From contig NC_014623.1 of NCBI RefSeq assembly GCF_000165485.1, forward strand, positions 4,049,501-4,113,500: a DNA stretch of 64,000 nucleotides. The letters run 5' to 3'. This document shows positions 37,988 through 46,533 of this stretch, piece after piece. The stretch comes from Stigmatella aurantiaca DW4/3-1. Its GTDB lineage: Bacteria; Myxococcota; Myxococcia; Myxococcales; Myxococcaceae. The notes under the pieces are model-generated. The model had not been told where the DNA came from and did not search any database. It saw only the letters and a list, made by a program, of their open reading frames with translations. Positions within the stretch are counted from its first letter, which is position 1, and each line of letters starts with the position of its first letter. The translations under genes and the position numbers were made by a program.

Positions 37988-39981
37988 CGCCTCCGACGCT
38001 GGGCAACACCACGCCCGGAAGGGATCTCAAGCGCCGCTTCCTCTTCCTGGGGTTGGCCATGGTGGGCGGCATGGCCGTCCTGGCCATGCAGCTCTACCGG
38101 CTGCAGCTCATCCGGGGCGAGGAGTATGCCGCCAAGAGCGTGGCCAACTTCGTCAAGGAGGTCCGCCTCCGCGCTGATCGCGGCGTCATCAAGGATGCGC
38201 GCGGGACCATCCTGGTGGACAGCCGTCCCTCCTTCGACGCGTTCATCACCCCGGCCTTCTGCACCCAGTGCTTCGAGCAGGTCATTCCCCGGCTGGCGGA
38301 GCTGCTCACCCTGGATGCCGACCAGCGTCAGAAGGTGGAGGATCAGGTGCGTGCCGCCCGCCGCAACGCCCCCTTCCAGCCCATTCCGGTGCGGGTCGAC
38401 CTGACGCGCGACGAGCTGGACCGGCTCAACGCGCGGCGCGACCTCCTGGACGGGGTGGAGGTGGTGCCCGTGCCGCACCGCAACTACCGCGCCGGCACGG
38501 TGCTCTCACACGTGCTGGGGTACATGAACGAGATCAACCAGGACGAGCTGGAGCGGCTCAATGCGGACGGCGCGAAGTACGCGCTGGGCGACTACATCGG
38601 CCGGCGGGGCCTGGAGCGCTACTTCGAGTCGCAGCTGCGCGGGGTGGATGGGGTGCGCAAGGAAGTGGTGAACGCGCGAGGCCAGACCATCGAGGAGCTG
38701 AACGACATGCTCGGCGAGCACTCGGTGGTGCTGCCCGAGGCCGGCGGCAACGTCGTGCTCTCGCTGGACATGCGGTTGCAGGAGGCGGCCGAGCAGGCCT
38801 TCCCGGCGGTGGCGGGCGCGGTGGTGGCCATCGATGTGAACACGGGCTTCATCCGCGCGCTGGTGTCCCGGCCGGGCTTTGATCCGAACCTGCTCACGGG
38901 CCGTATCACCCCGGCGCAGATGGCCTCGCTGGCCAAGGATCCGCTCCAGCCGATGATCAACCGCGTGGCCGCCGACCACTACAGCCCTGGGTCCACCTTC
39001 AAGGTCGTCTCGGCGCTGGCCGCCTACAAGTCAGGCCTCTTCCGGCCGGAGACGGTGGTGAATTGCCCGGGCGGCTACAAGCTCGGCGCCCGGACCTGGC
39101 GCTGCCACAAGGACAGCGGCCATGGTCCGGTGAACGGCCGGCAGGCGATGCAGTACTCGTGCGACACCTGGTTCTACAAGGTCGCGGACACCCTCGGCCT
39201 GGATCCCATCGCCGACATGGGCAAGTCCCTGGGCCTGGGCAGCCCCACGGGCATCGGTGTGGTGGCCGAGGTGCCGGGCATCATGCCCAGCACCGAGTAC
39301 CACGACCGGCTCTCCCCGGGCGGTTACTCGAAGGGCATGGCGCTCAACAGCGCCATCGGACAGGGCGATGACAACGTGACGCCGTTGCAGTTGGCGCTCG
39401 TGTACGCGTCGCTGGCCAATGGCGGCACGCTGTACAAGCCGCAGTTGGTGCAGCGCATCGAGGATCTCGACGGCCGGGTCATCGAGGCGTTCCAGCCGCA
39501 GGTGGTCCGCAAGGTGGACATCAACCCGGCGCACCTCAAGGCGGTCATCGACTCGCTGATGGCGGTGGTGAACGAGCCTGGCGGCACCGCGTACCGCCAG
39601 CGGCTCAAGGACATCAAGGTGGCCGGGAAGACAGGCACCGCGCAGGTGGCCACGCTGGGCGCGGTGCGCGTGAAGACACACCAGATGGAGTTCTTCGCGC
39701 GTGACCACGCGTGGTTCGCCGGCTTCGCCCCCGCCGAGAGCCCGGAGCTGGCCGTGGTGGTGCTCAACGAGCACGGCGGCCACGGCGGCGTGGATGCCGC
39801 GCCCACCGGCATGGCCGTCATTCAGAAGTACTTCGACTTGAAGGCGCAGGATGCGGTCTCGCCGCCGCCGCGCGCCAACCAGCCCTACACCCCCACGTTG
39901 CCTCCAGCCCCAGACCTGGAGAGCGCCATCCTCTCCCGCGGCGTGACGCCCTCAGGCCTTCCGAATGCAACTGCGCATTGA
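37984..39981 (+). CDS. mrdA: Penicillin-binding protein 2 (transpeptidase)
   Basis: A 665-residue monofunctional class B PBP for sidewall elongation. The membrane anchor is at residues 18-38. A dimerisation (pedestal) domain lies at 55-220. The catalytic motifs are intact: SxxK as STFK near residue 340, SxN-type SCD near residue 391, and KTG near 544 (KTGTAQ). The start is a GTG at 37984 overlapping the mreD stop; the open frame upstream is inside mreC-mreD. It overlaps rodA by 17 bases. Confidence 0.95.
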   Translation: MTPPTLGNTTPGRDLKRRFLFLGLAMVGGMAVLAMQLYRLQLIRGEEYAAKSVANFVKEVRLRADRGVIKDARGTILVDSRPSFDAFITPAFCTQCFEQVIPRLAELLTLDADQRQKVEDQVRAARRNAPFQPIPVRVDLTRDELDRLNARRDLLDGVEVVPVPHRNYRAGTVLSHVLGYMNEINQDELERLNADGAKYALGDYIGRRGLERYFESQLRGVDGVRKEVVNARGQTIEELNDMLGEHSVVLPEAGGNVVLSLDMRLQEAAEQAFPAVAGAVVAIDVNTGFIRALVSRPGFDPNLLTGRITPAQMASLAKDPLQPMINRVAADHYSPGSTFKVVSALAAYKSGLFRPETVVNCPGGYKLGARTWRCHKDSGHGPVNGRQAMQYSCDTWFYKVADTLGLDPIADMGKSLGLGSPTGIGVVAEVPGIMPSTEYHDRLSPGGYSKGMALNSAIGQGDDNVTPLQLALVYASLANGGTLYKPQLVQRIEDLDGRVIEAFQPQVVRKVDINPAHLKAVIDSLMAVVNEPGGTAYRQRLKDIKVAGKTGTAQVATLGAVRVKTHQMEFFARDHAWFAGFAPAESPELAVVVLNEHGGHGGVDAAPTGMAVIQKYFDLKAQDAVSPPPRANQPYTPTLPPAPDLESAILSRGVTPSGLPNATAH

Positions 39982-41116
39982 ACGTCGCATGGTGCCCCAC
40001 GTCCCGTGGGGCCTGCTTTTCTGTGTCCTGGGCATCGCGACGCTGGGCATCTGGAACCTGGCCTCGGCGTCACGGCCGCCCCATGCGCCCGTCTGGTACA
40101 GCCAGACCATCTACCTGGGGGTCGCCCTGGGGGCCGCGCTGGTGGTGTGTCTGGTGGATTACCGGTGGATCCAGCGCATGACGGTGCCCATCTATGTGCT
40201 CAACATCGTGGCGCTCATCGCGCTGCGCTTCGTGGGGCACAAGGCCAAGGGCGCCGAGAGCTGGTTCGTGCTTGGGCCCATCCGCGTGCAGCCCGCCGAG
40301 TTCATGAAGATCGGCGTGGTGCTGATGCTGGCGAAGATCTACCACGACGATTTCCGGCCCGGGCAGGGCTCCTACAATCTGTGGCGGCTGTGGAAGCCCG
40401 TGCTGGCGGTGGGCGTCCCGTTCGTGCTGGTGCTGGTGCAGCCGGACCTGGGCACCGCGCTGATGATCTTCCTGTCCTCGCTGACCGTGCTGATCTTCGG
40501 CAAGGTGCGCTGGTACCTGGTGGCGCTGATGGTGGTGGGGCTGTTGGCCGGGGCGGGCATCATCTGGAATGACTACATCCGCGATTCGCCCGAGCCTCGA
40601 ACGACGATCGTCCGGCATCACCTCAAGAAGCACCAGAGCCAGCGCATCTCCGGGTGGTTGGATCCGGAGGCGGACCTGCGCGGCAGTGGCTACCACGCCG
40701 CCCAGTCGAAGATCGCCGTGGGCTCGGGCGGGATGACGGGCAAGGGCTGGCGCGAGGGCACCCAGACGGGCCTGTCCTTCCTTCCCGAGCAGCACACGGA
40801 CTTCATCTTCTCCGTGTGGGCCGAGGAGCACGGGTTTCTCTCGTGCCTGGTGCTGCTGGCGCTCTATGGGGGGTTGTTCTCCCTGGCCCTGGCCGTGGGG
40901 TTCAACGCGCGCGACCGGTTCGGAGCCTTCGTGGCCGTGGGCGTCACCGCCATGCTCTTCTGGCAGGTGTTCGAGAACATCGGCATGGTGATTGGCCTGC
41001 TGCCGGTGACGGGCATCACCCTGCCGCTGATGAGCTATGGCGGCTCGTCGATGCTGTCGGTGATGCTCAGCATCGGGCTGCTGGTGAACATCAGCATGCG
41101 CCGCCACATGTTCTGA
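39965..41116 (+). CDS. rodA: RodA peptidoglycan glycosyltransferase
   Basis: A 383-residue SEDS-family membrane protein with about ten helices. Typical motifs include GAESWFVLGPIRVQPAEFMK, VQPDLGTALM, FLPEQHTDFIFSVWAEEHGF and PLMSYGGSSML. It polymerises glycan strands together with PBP2. It starts inside the end of mrdA, consistent with coupling. It stops one base before the stop of mgtE on the opposite strand, and no terminator is obvious there. Confidence 0.95.
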   Translation: MQLRIERRMVPHVPWGLLFCVLGIATLGIWNLASASRPPHAPVWYSQTIYLGVALGAALVVCLVDYRWIQRMTVPIYVLNIVALIALRFVGHKAKGAESWFVLGPIRVQPAEFMKIGVVLMLAKIYHDDFRPGQGSYNLWRLWKPVLAVGVPFVLVLVQPDLGTALMIFLSSLTVLIFGKVRWYLVALMVVGLLAGAGIIWNDYIRDSPEPRTTIVRHHLKKHQSQRISGWLDPEADLRGSGYHAAQSKIAVGSGGMTGKGWREGTQTGLSFLPEQHTDFIFSVWAEEHGFLSCLVLLALYGGLFSLALAVGFNARDRFGAFVAVGVTAMLFWQVFENIGMVIGLLPVTGITLPLMSYGGSSMLSVMLSIGLLVNISMRRHMF

Positions 41117-41117
41117 G

Positions 41118-42497
41118 TCAGAACACCAGGCCCGCAAGCAGGGTGCTCGCCACCGTGAAGTAGATGACCACGCCCGTCACGTCCACCAGCGTGGCCACGA
41201 AGGGCGCGGACGCGGTGGCCGGATCCAGCCCGAGGCGGCGCAGCAGGAACGGCAGCATGGAGCCGCACAGCGTGCCGAAGGTCACCACCCCCAGCACGCT
41301 GAGCCCCACCGCCACGCCCACCCAGAGGAAGTGCGGGCCATAGAGTTCCTCGTGGCCGGGCCACAGCGCGATGCGCAGCGCGCCCAGCACCCCGAGAAAC
41401 ACCCCGAGCGCCACCCCGCTCACGCTCTCGCGCAGCGCCACCCGCCACCAGTCTTGCAACGCCACATCGCGCACCGCCAGCGCGCGGATGATGAGGGAGG
41501 TGGCCTGGGAGCCGGAGTTGCCACCCGAGGAGATGATGAGCGGGACGAAGGTGCCCAGGAAGACGGCTTGGGCGATGGCGTCCTGGTAGTGGGCCATGGC
41601 CGTCGCGGTGAACATCTGGCCCAGGAAGAGCAGGGTGAGCCAACCCACGCGCTTGTGCAGCATCTCCAGCAGGCCGCTCTCCAGGTAGGGGGCCTCCAGG
41701 GCCTCCATGCCGCCCATGCGCTGGATGTCCTCGGTGGCCGCTTCCTCGGCCACGTCGAGCACGTCGTCCACGGTGATGATGCCCAGCAGCACCCCCTGGG
41801 AGTCCGTCACCGGCAGCACCACGCGGTCATACTTCTCGAAGAAGCCGATGATCTCCTCCCGGTCCACGGTGGCCGGGATGCTGACGAGCTGGCGATCGTG
41901 GATGTCGGTGACGCGGGTGTCCGGCTGGGAGAGCACCAGCGAGGCCAGGCGCACCTCGTCCAACAGCCTTCCCTTCTCGTCGACGATGTAGAGCACGCTC
42001 AGCGTCTCGCGCCCCTGGCCGTGGGCGCGCACATAGCTGAGCGCCTCGGCCGCCGAGAGGTTTCCCGGCAGGGTGAGGTACTCCGGCGTCATGTAGCGGC
42101 CGGCGCTCTTCTCCGGGTACCCCAGGAGCTGCCGCGCCACCTTCAGCTCCGCGGGCGACAGCGAGGTGAGCGCCCGCCGCGTCACCTCCGCGGGCAGCTC
42201 CTCCAGCAGGCGCGTCCGGTCGTCCGGCGCCATCTCGTTGAGCAGGTTCTTCAGCTCCTCGGTGGCCAGGGTGCTGACCACTTCGGACTGCTGGAGCGGC
42301 GGCAGGTACTCGAAGACCAGCGCGGCCTTGTCGCGCGGCAACAGCCGGAACAGCACGCCACTGTCCTGCGCGGGCAGATCCTCGATGACCTCGGCCACGT
42401 CGGCCGGATCCATCTCGGTGAAGGCCTCGCGCAGCGAGTTCCAATCCCGGGAGAGGATCAGCTCATCGAATTCGGGCTTGAGGAGGTTTCCCAGCAT
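41118..42497 (-). CDS. mgtE: MgtE-type magnesium transporter
   Basis: A 459-residue magnesium channel. The N-domain (residues about 15-130) carries helical repeats ending in ELKVARQLLGYPEKSAGRYMTPEYL, then two CBS domains (about 135-260), then five membrane helices with the motif LGTFVPLIISSGGNSGSQATS. Binding of Mg2+ to the N and CBS domains gates the channel in known members. The ATG at 42497 is preferred, with GGTGGAG upstream; a GTG at 42509 is in frame. The Shine-Dalgarno lies in a 17-base palindrome (42504-42520), and a highly structured stretch lies further upstream. Confidence 0.94.
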   Translation of the reverse strand: MLGNLLKPEFDELILSRDWNSLREAFTEMDPADVAEVIEDLPAQDSGVLFRLLPRDKAALVFEYLPPLQQSEVVSTLATEELKNLLNEMAPDDRTRLLEELPAEVTRRALTSLSPAELKVARQLLGYPEKSAGRYMTPEYLTLPGNLSAAEALSYVRAHGQGRETLSVLYIVDEKGRLLDEVRLASLVLSQPDTRVTDIHDRQLVSIPATVDREEIIGFFEKYDRVVLPVTDSQGVLLGIITVDDVLDVAEEAATEDIQRMGGMEALEAPYLESGLLEMLHKRVGWLTLLFLGQMFTATAMAHYQDAIAQAVFLGTFVPLIISSGGNSGSQATSLIIRALAVRDVALQDWWRVALRESVSGVALGVFLGVLGALRIALWPGHEELYGPHFLWVGVAVGLSVLGVVTFGTLCGSMLPFLLRRLGLDPATASAPFVATLVDVTGVVIYFTVASTLLAGLVF

Positions 42498-42503
42498 CGC
42501 GGT

Positions 42504-42520
42504 CTCCACCTGAGGTGGAG
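42504..42520 (-). promoter_or_regulatory. RBS-masking hairpin of mgtE
   Basis: A perfect palindrome, CTCCACCT (42504-42511) and AGGTGGAG (42513-42520). On the mgtE mRNA it forms a 6-bp stem with a 5-base loop, and the GGUGGAG Shine-Dalgarno is in the 3' arm. It could hide the ribosome site, or be a DNA operator. Confidence 0.5.
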
Positions 42521-42606
42521 TGGGCGCATGGTGTATGAAACACGCCGCTTCCGGTATGGGATTTTTGCCAGGGCCAGGGGCGCCCGTCCGGGGCCCCCTG
42601 CGGATC

Positions 42607-42675
42607 GCGCCCCTTCCCGGGGGAAACAGGGAAGGGGCGCCTGCGCCAGGGAACCCCGGCGCAGGCCGTTCCCTG
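42607..42675 (-). other. Structured intergenic element with pseudoknot topology
   Basis: The stretch between the AT-hook gene and mgtE holds a perfect 12-bp hairpin (42607-42618 with 42629-42640, 10-base loop). Next to it are two interleaved inverted repeats: CTGCGCC (42641-42647) with GGCGCAG (42658-42664), and AGGGAAC (42648-42654) with GTTCCCT (42668-42674). The order arm1, arm2, arm1', arm2' is that of an H-type pseudoknot. It could be the 3' UTR of the AT-hook gene or the 5' leader of mgtE. Confidence 0.5.
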
Positions 42676-42698
42676 GGAAAGAGGAGGGGCAGTGCCGT

Positions 42699-43034
42699 TT
42701 AGGAGGGCTTGCCGGCAGCCAGCTGACGGCGCCGCTCGGCCTGGTAGTGCGCAGAGCACAGGCCCTTGGACCGCGACTCGCGATCGCAGCCCGAAACGGT
42801 GCAGCGGCGCTCGGGAGGAACCGGGCCGGTCGTCACGAGCTTGGGCGGACGGCCGCGGCGCCTCATTGAACTGAGAACGGTGCTGTTGCCCCCCAGGGAG
42901 TCCAATCCACTGTTGTGAAGGGCCCGCGCCATTCCCCGGCCGATCGCGTCCCCGATGGCCTCCGCCCAGGATGCGAGTGCTGGAGGAAGTGCATGGGGAG
43001 AAGTGGTGACATTCTTGCGAGAGGGGCGAGACAT
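42699..43034 (-). CDS. Small AT-hook plus Cys/His metal-site protein
   Basis: A 111-residue protein. An AT-hook-like RRRGRPPK lies near residues 57-64, a minor-groove DNA-binding element. The C-terminal half has a possible zinc site, CTVSGCDRESRSKGLCSAHY (C-x4-C-x8-C-x2-H). The first half is Ala/Leu-rich helix (PPALASWAEAIGDAIGRGMARAL). The ATG at 43034 has AGGAG upstream. The partner, if any, is unknown. I infer a nucleoid or regulatory DNA-binding protein. Its leader region upstream (43035-43472) is gene-free and hairpin-rich. Confidence 0.75.
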   Translation of the reverse strand: MSRPSRKNVTTSPHALPPALASWAEAIGDAIGRGMARALHNSGLDSLGGNSTVLSSMRRRGRPPKLVTTGPVPPERRCTVSGCDRESRSKGLCSAHYQAERRRQLAAGKPS

Positions 43035-43112
43035 GAAAACTCCTGAGATGCCTGATAGCGGGTGAAGCAAGACAAAACCGTACAAAACGCTTAATCGCCT
43101 TCGGGAACAGAA

Positions 43113-43155
43113 CTGTCAACACCTGGATAAGGGTCTCCCCTCTCCAGGTGGACAG
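43113..43155 (-). other. Long stem-loop in AT-hook gene leader
   Basis: CACCTGGA (43120-43127) pairs with TCCAGGTG (43143-43150), extended by CTGTC (43113-43117) with GACAG (43151-43155) across a 2-base bulge. It lies about 80 bases upstream of the AT-hook ATG. A regulatory leader or small RNA is possible. Confidence 0.45.
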
Positions 43156-43216
43156 AACTCACAGGTGGGCCGGGCCTGTTGCACAGCCCGCGCAGGGGGT
43201 GATCTCCCGCCGGGCA

Positions 43217-43254
43217 CTCGGGCATCGACGAGGGGAAACCCCTCGCGGCCCGAG
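43217..43254 (-). other. Nested hairpin in gene-free stretch
   Basis: The outer arms CTCGGGC (43217-43223) and GCCCGAG (43248-43254) enclose inner arms CGAGGGG (43229-43235) and CCCCTCG (43239-43245) with an AAA loop. It has no T-run, so it is not a simple terminator. Confidence 0.45.
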
Positions 43255-43375
43255 CGTCACACACAATACGAATGAAAACGGGTGTTTCTCCAGCAGGAAA
43301 TGCGCGTTTTATGGACGCGCCGGCCTGGAGCGTCGCGGCTCGAACGCTCTGTGTGCAAGAGAGCGGAGCCACGGG

Positions 43376-43395
43376 CAGGGTGAAGATTCACCCTG
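43376..43395. other. 20-base palindrome, possible operator
   Basis: CAGGGTGAA (43376-43384) and TTCACCCTG (43387-43395) around a 2-base centre. The short centre suits a dimeric DNA-binding protein better than an RNA hairpin. Nothing identifies the protein. Confidence 0.4.
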
Positions 43396-43409
43396 GCAAA
43401 GCAAGCAAC

Positions 43410-43444
43410 CCACCCGTGCGTGGGCACCGGGCCCGCACGGGTGG
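43410..43444 (-). terminator. Likely terminator of trxA
   Basis: A perfect 11-bp stem (43410-43420 with 43434-43444; core CACCCGTGCG) lies about 30 bases after the trxA stop on the minus strand. The downstream bases are T-rich but interrupted (GGTTGCTTGCTTTG). Confidence 0.55.
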
Positions 43445-43472
43445 CATTCCATGGAGGACGTACGAAGCGGGG

Positions 43473-43805
43473 CTACAGCGTCTTCTTGAGCGCCTCTTCG
43501 ATCTTGGACTTGCCCCCACCGGCGCCGATGATCGTATCGACGACCTTGCCGCCCTTGAAGACGAGCAGGGTGGGGATGGAGCGGATGCCGTACTGCTGGG
43601 GCGTGTCCTGATTGGCATCGACGTCGATCTTGGCGACCTTCACGCGGCCCTTGTACTCGGTGGCCAGCGCATCGACGATCGGCGCGATGGTCCGGCACGG
43701 CCCGCACCACGTGGCCCAGAAGTCCACGAGCACCGGCGTGTCGGACTGAAGGACTTCCTTGGTGAAATCTCCATCCCCGATGTTCAGCACGTCTGCGCCT
43801 GCCAT
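43473..43805 (-). CDS. trxA: Thioredoxin
   Basis: A 110-residue thioredoxin that reduces protein disulfides. The active site is WCGPC near residue 33, in [18 protein letters not shown], and the cis-Pro loop is [13 protein letters not shown]. The length is normal and there is no signal peptide, so it is cytoplasmic. It is followed by a strong hairpin and appears monocistronic. Confidence 0.96.
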   Translation of the reverse strand: MAGADVLNIGDGDFTKEVLQSDTPVLVDFWATWCGPCRTIAPIVDALATEYKGRVKVAKIDVDANQDTPQQYGIRSIPTLLVFKGGKVVDTIIGAGGGKSKIEEALKKTL

Positions 43806-43996
43806 AAATCCTCCCGCGGGTCATTGAGAAGCATGAACCCCTGGGCGGCGCGTCTAGTACGCCCGCCCGGGGCTCTGCAAGAACTCGGCAGGCCCTCTGC
43901 CGTTCCTACCTGCTCAGATGCGGCGGGGCGGCGGATGTTTCAAGCAGGCAGGCGTGACGACGGCCCGCCCTGGCCGCCGGGGGTTGATGTAAGCTG

Positions 43997-44368
43997 GTGG
44001 ACGTGACGAAGCTCTTTCTTCCCCAGACCCAGCTCGAGGAGTGGGCCCTGGCAGACAAAGCCGACCTGCGCGACGGCAACCTGGTGGTGATGGAGGAGGG
44101 AGGCGCCAGCTTCCCGACCGTCCCCGCTGTCCACTTCGTGCAGCTCGTGTCGGGGGACGACACCCACCACCTGGTGTCCAAGGTCAAAACCGAGTCCCAG
44201 CTCGCCAGTTTGGGGGCCGAGCAGATGGCGGACTCGGTGCTCCTGGGCGAAACCGCCTATGAAATCGTTCCCGGCTACCTCACCGAGGTGACGTCCCGTT
44301 CATCGGATAAGAAAACGGGAAACGAAGCGGATCTGCTGGCCGCCTTCATCCTGAACAAGATGGGCTGA
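43997..44368 (+). CDS. Small conserved protein of unknown function
   Basis: A 123-residue soluble protein without signal peptide. I do not recognise a family. The region GDDTHHLVSKVKTESQL and a final AAFILNKMG helix suggest a compact alpha/beta fold. The GTG at 43997 is taken; another GTG lies two codons later. It is 33 bases before the hemX-like gene on the same strand, so it may belong to the haem operon. Confidence 0.65.
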   Translation: MDVTKLFLPQTQLEEWALADKADLRDGNLVVMEEGGASFPTVPAVHFVQLVSGDDTHHLVSKVKTESQLASLGAEQMADSVLLGETAYEIVPGYLTEVTSRSSDKKTGNEADLLAAFILNKMG

Positions 44369-44401
44369 CCGAAAGGCTGCCCGGGGTTATTCGCTGCTGC
44401 C

Positions 44402-45211
44402 ATGAGCCAACCGCTGGTCTCACTTGCTTGCCACGCCTACGCCTTCGCGGCGCTGGTGTACCTGGCGTATCTGATCCGCCAATGGGAGGCGCTGGCCCTC
44501 GCTGGACGCCTGTTGGTGGGCGGGGGGCTGGTGCTGCATGGCGTGGCCCTGGCCCTGGCGATGAGCGCCCAGGGCATCATGCCCGTGGGGGCTGCCCAGG
44601 GATTTTCCACGCTGGCCTTTCTGCTGCTCGCCATCGGGCTGGTGCTGGATGTGCGCTACCGCAAGCCCGTCATCGGCGCGTTCATCACGCCGCTGGCGGT
44701 GACGGTGCTGCTGCCCGGCCTGCTCCTTCAGAAGGGCCAGGCGCCCCTGGAGCCCCACCTGCGCCAGCCCCTGCTGCCGGTGCACGTGGGCATCGCTTTG
44801 CTGGGGCTGGCCGCCTTCGCCGTCGCGGCGGGGGTGGGCGTGATGTACCTGTTGATGGAGCGGCAGGTGCGGGGCAAGCACTTCGGGCTGCTCTTCGCCC
44901 GGCTCCCTTCGTTGGAGTTCCTCGACACCCTCAACCGGCGGTTGGTGGTGTGTGGGTTTGTCGCACTTTCCATCACGCTGGCCACGGGGGCCTTCTTCGT
45001 GGCGGGCTCTTCGCGGGACCTGACCTGGATGATGGATGCGAAGGTGGTGGCCACGTTCGTGGCCTGGGGTCTGTTTGCCTCGCTGGCGGGGGCGAGGGCG
45101 CTCGTGGGGTGGAGGGGGCGGCGCGTCGCGTTGCTGACGATGGCGGGCTTCGGGTTGGTGCTCGTGTCGTTCCTCTCGTCGTATGACTTCTCTTCGAGCG
45201 GGATGCGCTAG
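44402..45211 (+). CDS. HemX/CcsA-like cytochrome c assembly membrane protein
   Basis: A 269-residue polytopic membrane protein with about eight helices, in the CcsA/HemX family. Conserved His residues that could ligate haem appear in PVHVGIALLGLAAFA and elsewhere. HemX affects the level of HemA in Bacillus, and CcsA relatives handle haem for cytochrome c. The gene ends two bases before hemA, which supports a role in the haem pathway. Which of the two roles applies here is not determined by sequence. Confidence 0.8.
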   Translation: MSQPLVSLACHAYAFAALVYLAYLIRQWEALALAGRLLVGGGLVLHGVALALAMSAQGIMPVGAAQGFSTLAFLLLAIGLVLDVRYRKPVIGAFITPLAVTVLLPGLLLQKGQAPLEPHLRQPLLPVHVGIALLGLAAFAVAAGVGVMYLLMERQVRGKHFGLLFARLPSLEFLDTLNRRLVVCGFVALSITLATGAFFVAGSSRDLTWMMDAKVVATFVAWGLFASLAGARALVGWRGRRVALLTMAGFGLVLVSFLSSYDFSSSGMR

Positions 45212-45213
45212 CG

Positions 45214-46533
45214 ATGGAACTGCTCTGTCTCGGGTTGTCCTATCGAACCGCCCCGCTGCCGCTCCGGGAACGGTTGGCCTTGCCGGAGCCCCGGCAGGTC
45301 GAGCTGCTCCAGAAGCTCTTGCAGGTGCCTGCCTCCGAGGTGCTGCTCGTCTCCACCTGCAACCGGGTGGAGGTGTATGTGACGGCCCCGGACCTGGCGC
45401 TGGCGGACGGGCGCGTGCGCGAGGAGCTGAGCCAGCTGGGGGGCCCGGAGACGCTGAGCCACCTTTATATGCACCATGGGGCCGAGGCCCTGGAGCACCT
45501 GTTCCGCGTGGCCTCGAGCCTGGATTCCATGGTGCTGGGCGAGGCGCAGATCCTCGGCCAGGTGAAGGAGGCCTACGAGCTGGGGGTGAGCACGGGCTCG
45601 GTGCGCAATGTGCTGACGCGGGTGTTCGCGGCGGCCTTCGGCTGCGCCAAGCGCGTGCGCACCGAGACGGCCATCGGCCGGGCGTCGACTTCCATGGCCT
45701 CGGCGGCGGTGGCGCTGGCCAGCAAGGTGTTCGACAACCTGAAGGACAAGACGGTGCTGGTGGTGGGGGCGGGGGAGATGGGGGAGCTGGCTGCCAAGCA
45801 CCTGAAGCAGGCGGGGCCTCAGCGGCTGCTGGTGGCCAACCGCACCCTGGCGCGTGCCCAGGCGCTGGCCGCCGAGGTGGGCGGGCAGGCCTGTGCCTTC
45901 GAGGAGCTGAACGCGCTCTTGAAGGAGGCGGATGTCGTGGTGTGCTCGACGGCCTCGCCGGTGCCGCTGTTCACCCGCGAGAACGTGAGCGCGGTGGGGC
46001 GGGCGAGGCGGTTCCGGCCCCTGTTCATGGTGGATCTGGCGGTGCCCCGGGACATCGCCCCGGACGTGGCGGAACTGAACTGGGTGAACGCCTACGACGT
46101 GGACGACATCCAGAAGTTCGTCTCGGAGAACGAGGCGGCGCGGGCCGAGGAGGCCCAGAAGGCCGGGGTGCTCGTCATCGAGGAAGTGTCGCGCTTCATG
46201 CGCGAGCGGGCGGTGCGGGAGGGTGTGCCCGTGCTGGCCCGGCTCCGGCAGCGGGCCGAGCAGATTGCCCGCGCGGAGGTGGAGAAGACGCTGGGCGCGA
46301 TGGGCGAAGGGTTGAGCGACAAGCAGCGCAAGAGCATCGAGGCCATGGGTCGGGCCATCGTCAACAAGCTCTTGCACGAGCCCACCGCGCGCCTGCGCGC
46401 CGTGGGGCCCGAGCATGAGGGCAACCGGCTCGCGGGGGCCGCCGCCGAGCTGTTTGGTCTGGAGGACGAGGCCGCCTCCCGTGCGGGGGCCGAGGCCGCT
46501 CCTCCTTCCCTCGCCATCGGGAGCAAGCGATGA
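45214..46533 (+). CDS. hemA: Glutamyl-tRNA reductase
   Basis: A 439-residue enzyme that reduces Glu-tRNA to glutamate-1-semialdehyde, the first committed step of the C5 haem pathway. The catalytic Cys is in [10 protein letters not shown] near residue 49. The NADPH domain has [14 protein letters not shown], and the C-terminal dimerisation helices follow. It overlaps hemC by four bases and lies in the order hemX-like, hemA, hemC, hemD. Confidence 0.97.
   Translation: MELLCLGLSYRTAPLPLRERLALPEPRQVELLQKLLQVPASEVLLVSTCNRVEVYVTAPDLALADGRVREELSQLGGPETLSHLYMHHGAEALEHLFRVASSLDSMVLGEAQILGQVKEAYELGVSTGSVRNVLTRVFAAAFGCAKRVRTETAIGRASTSMASAAVALASKVFDNLKDKTVLVVGAGEMGELAAKHLKQAGPQRLLVANRTLARAQALAAEVGGQACAFEELNALLKEADVVVCSTASPVPLFTRENVSAVGRARRFRPLFMVDLAVPRDIAPDVAELNWVNAYDVDDIQKFVSENEAARAEEAQKAGVLVIEEVSRFMRERAVREGVPVLARLRQRAEQIARAEVEKTLGAMGEGLSDKQRKSIEAMGRAIVNKLLHEPTARLRAVGPEHEGNRLAGAAAELFGLEDEAASRAGAEAAPPSLAIGSKR

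Larger units (their letters stand above)
43035..43472. other. Gene-free stretch rich in inverted repeats
   Basis: This 438-base interval has no credible gene. Open frames through it are short and lack family signs. It holds at least four inverted repeats, listed separately, and must contain the promoter of the AT-hook gene on the minus strand and the 3' end of trxA. I saw no clear -35/-10 pair. Confidence 0.6.

Noticed and set aside
42607..42640. Simple intrinsic terminator for the AT-hook gene
   Set aside because: The 12-bp stem is strong, but no T-run follows on the minus strand and other interleaved repeats adjoin it. I list it as a structured element instead.
42541..42698. A known M-box riboswitch before mgtE
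   Set aside because: The region is only about 160 bases and I do not see the conserved M-box core. Only the pairing pattern suggests an RNA element.
43272..44006. A 244-codon plus-strand frame over the AT-hook/trxA gap
   Set aside because: It runs antisense through trxA, lacks a Shine-Dalgarno and has no motif.
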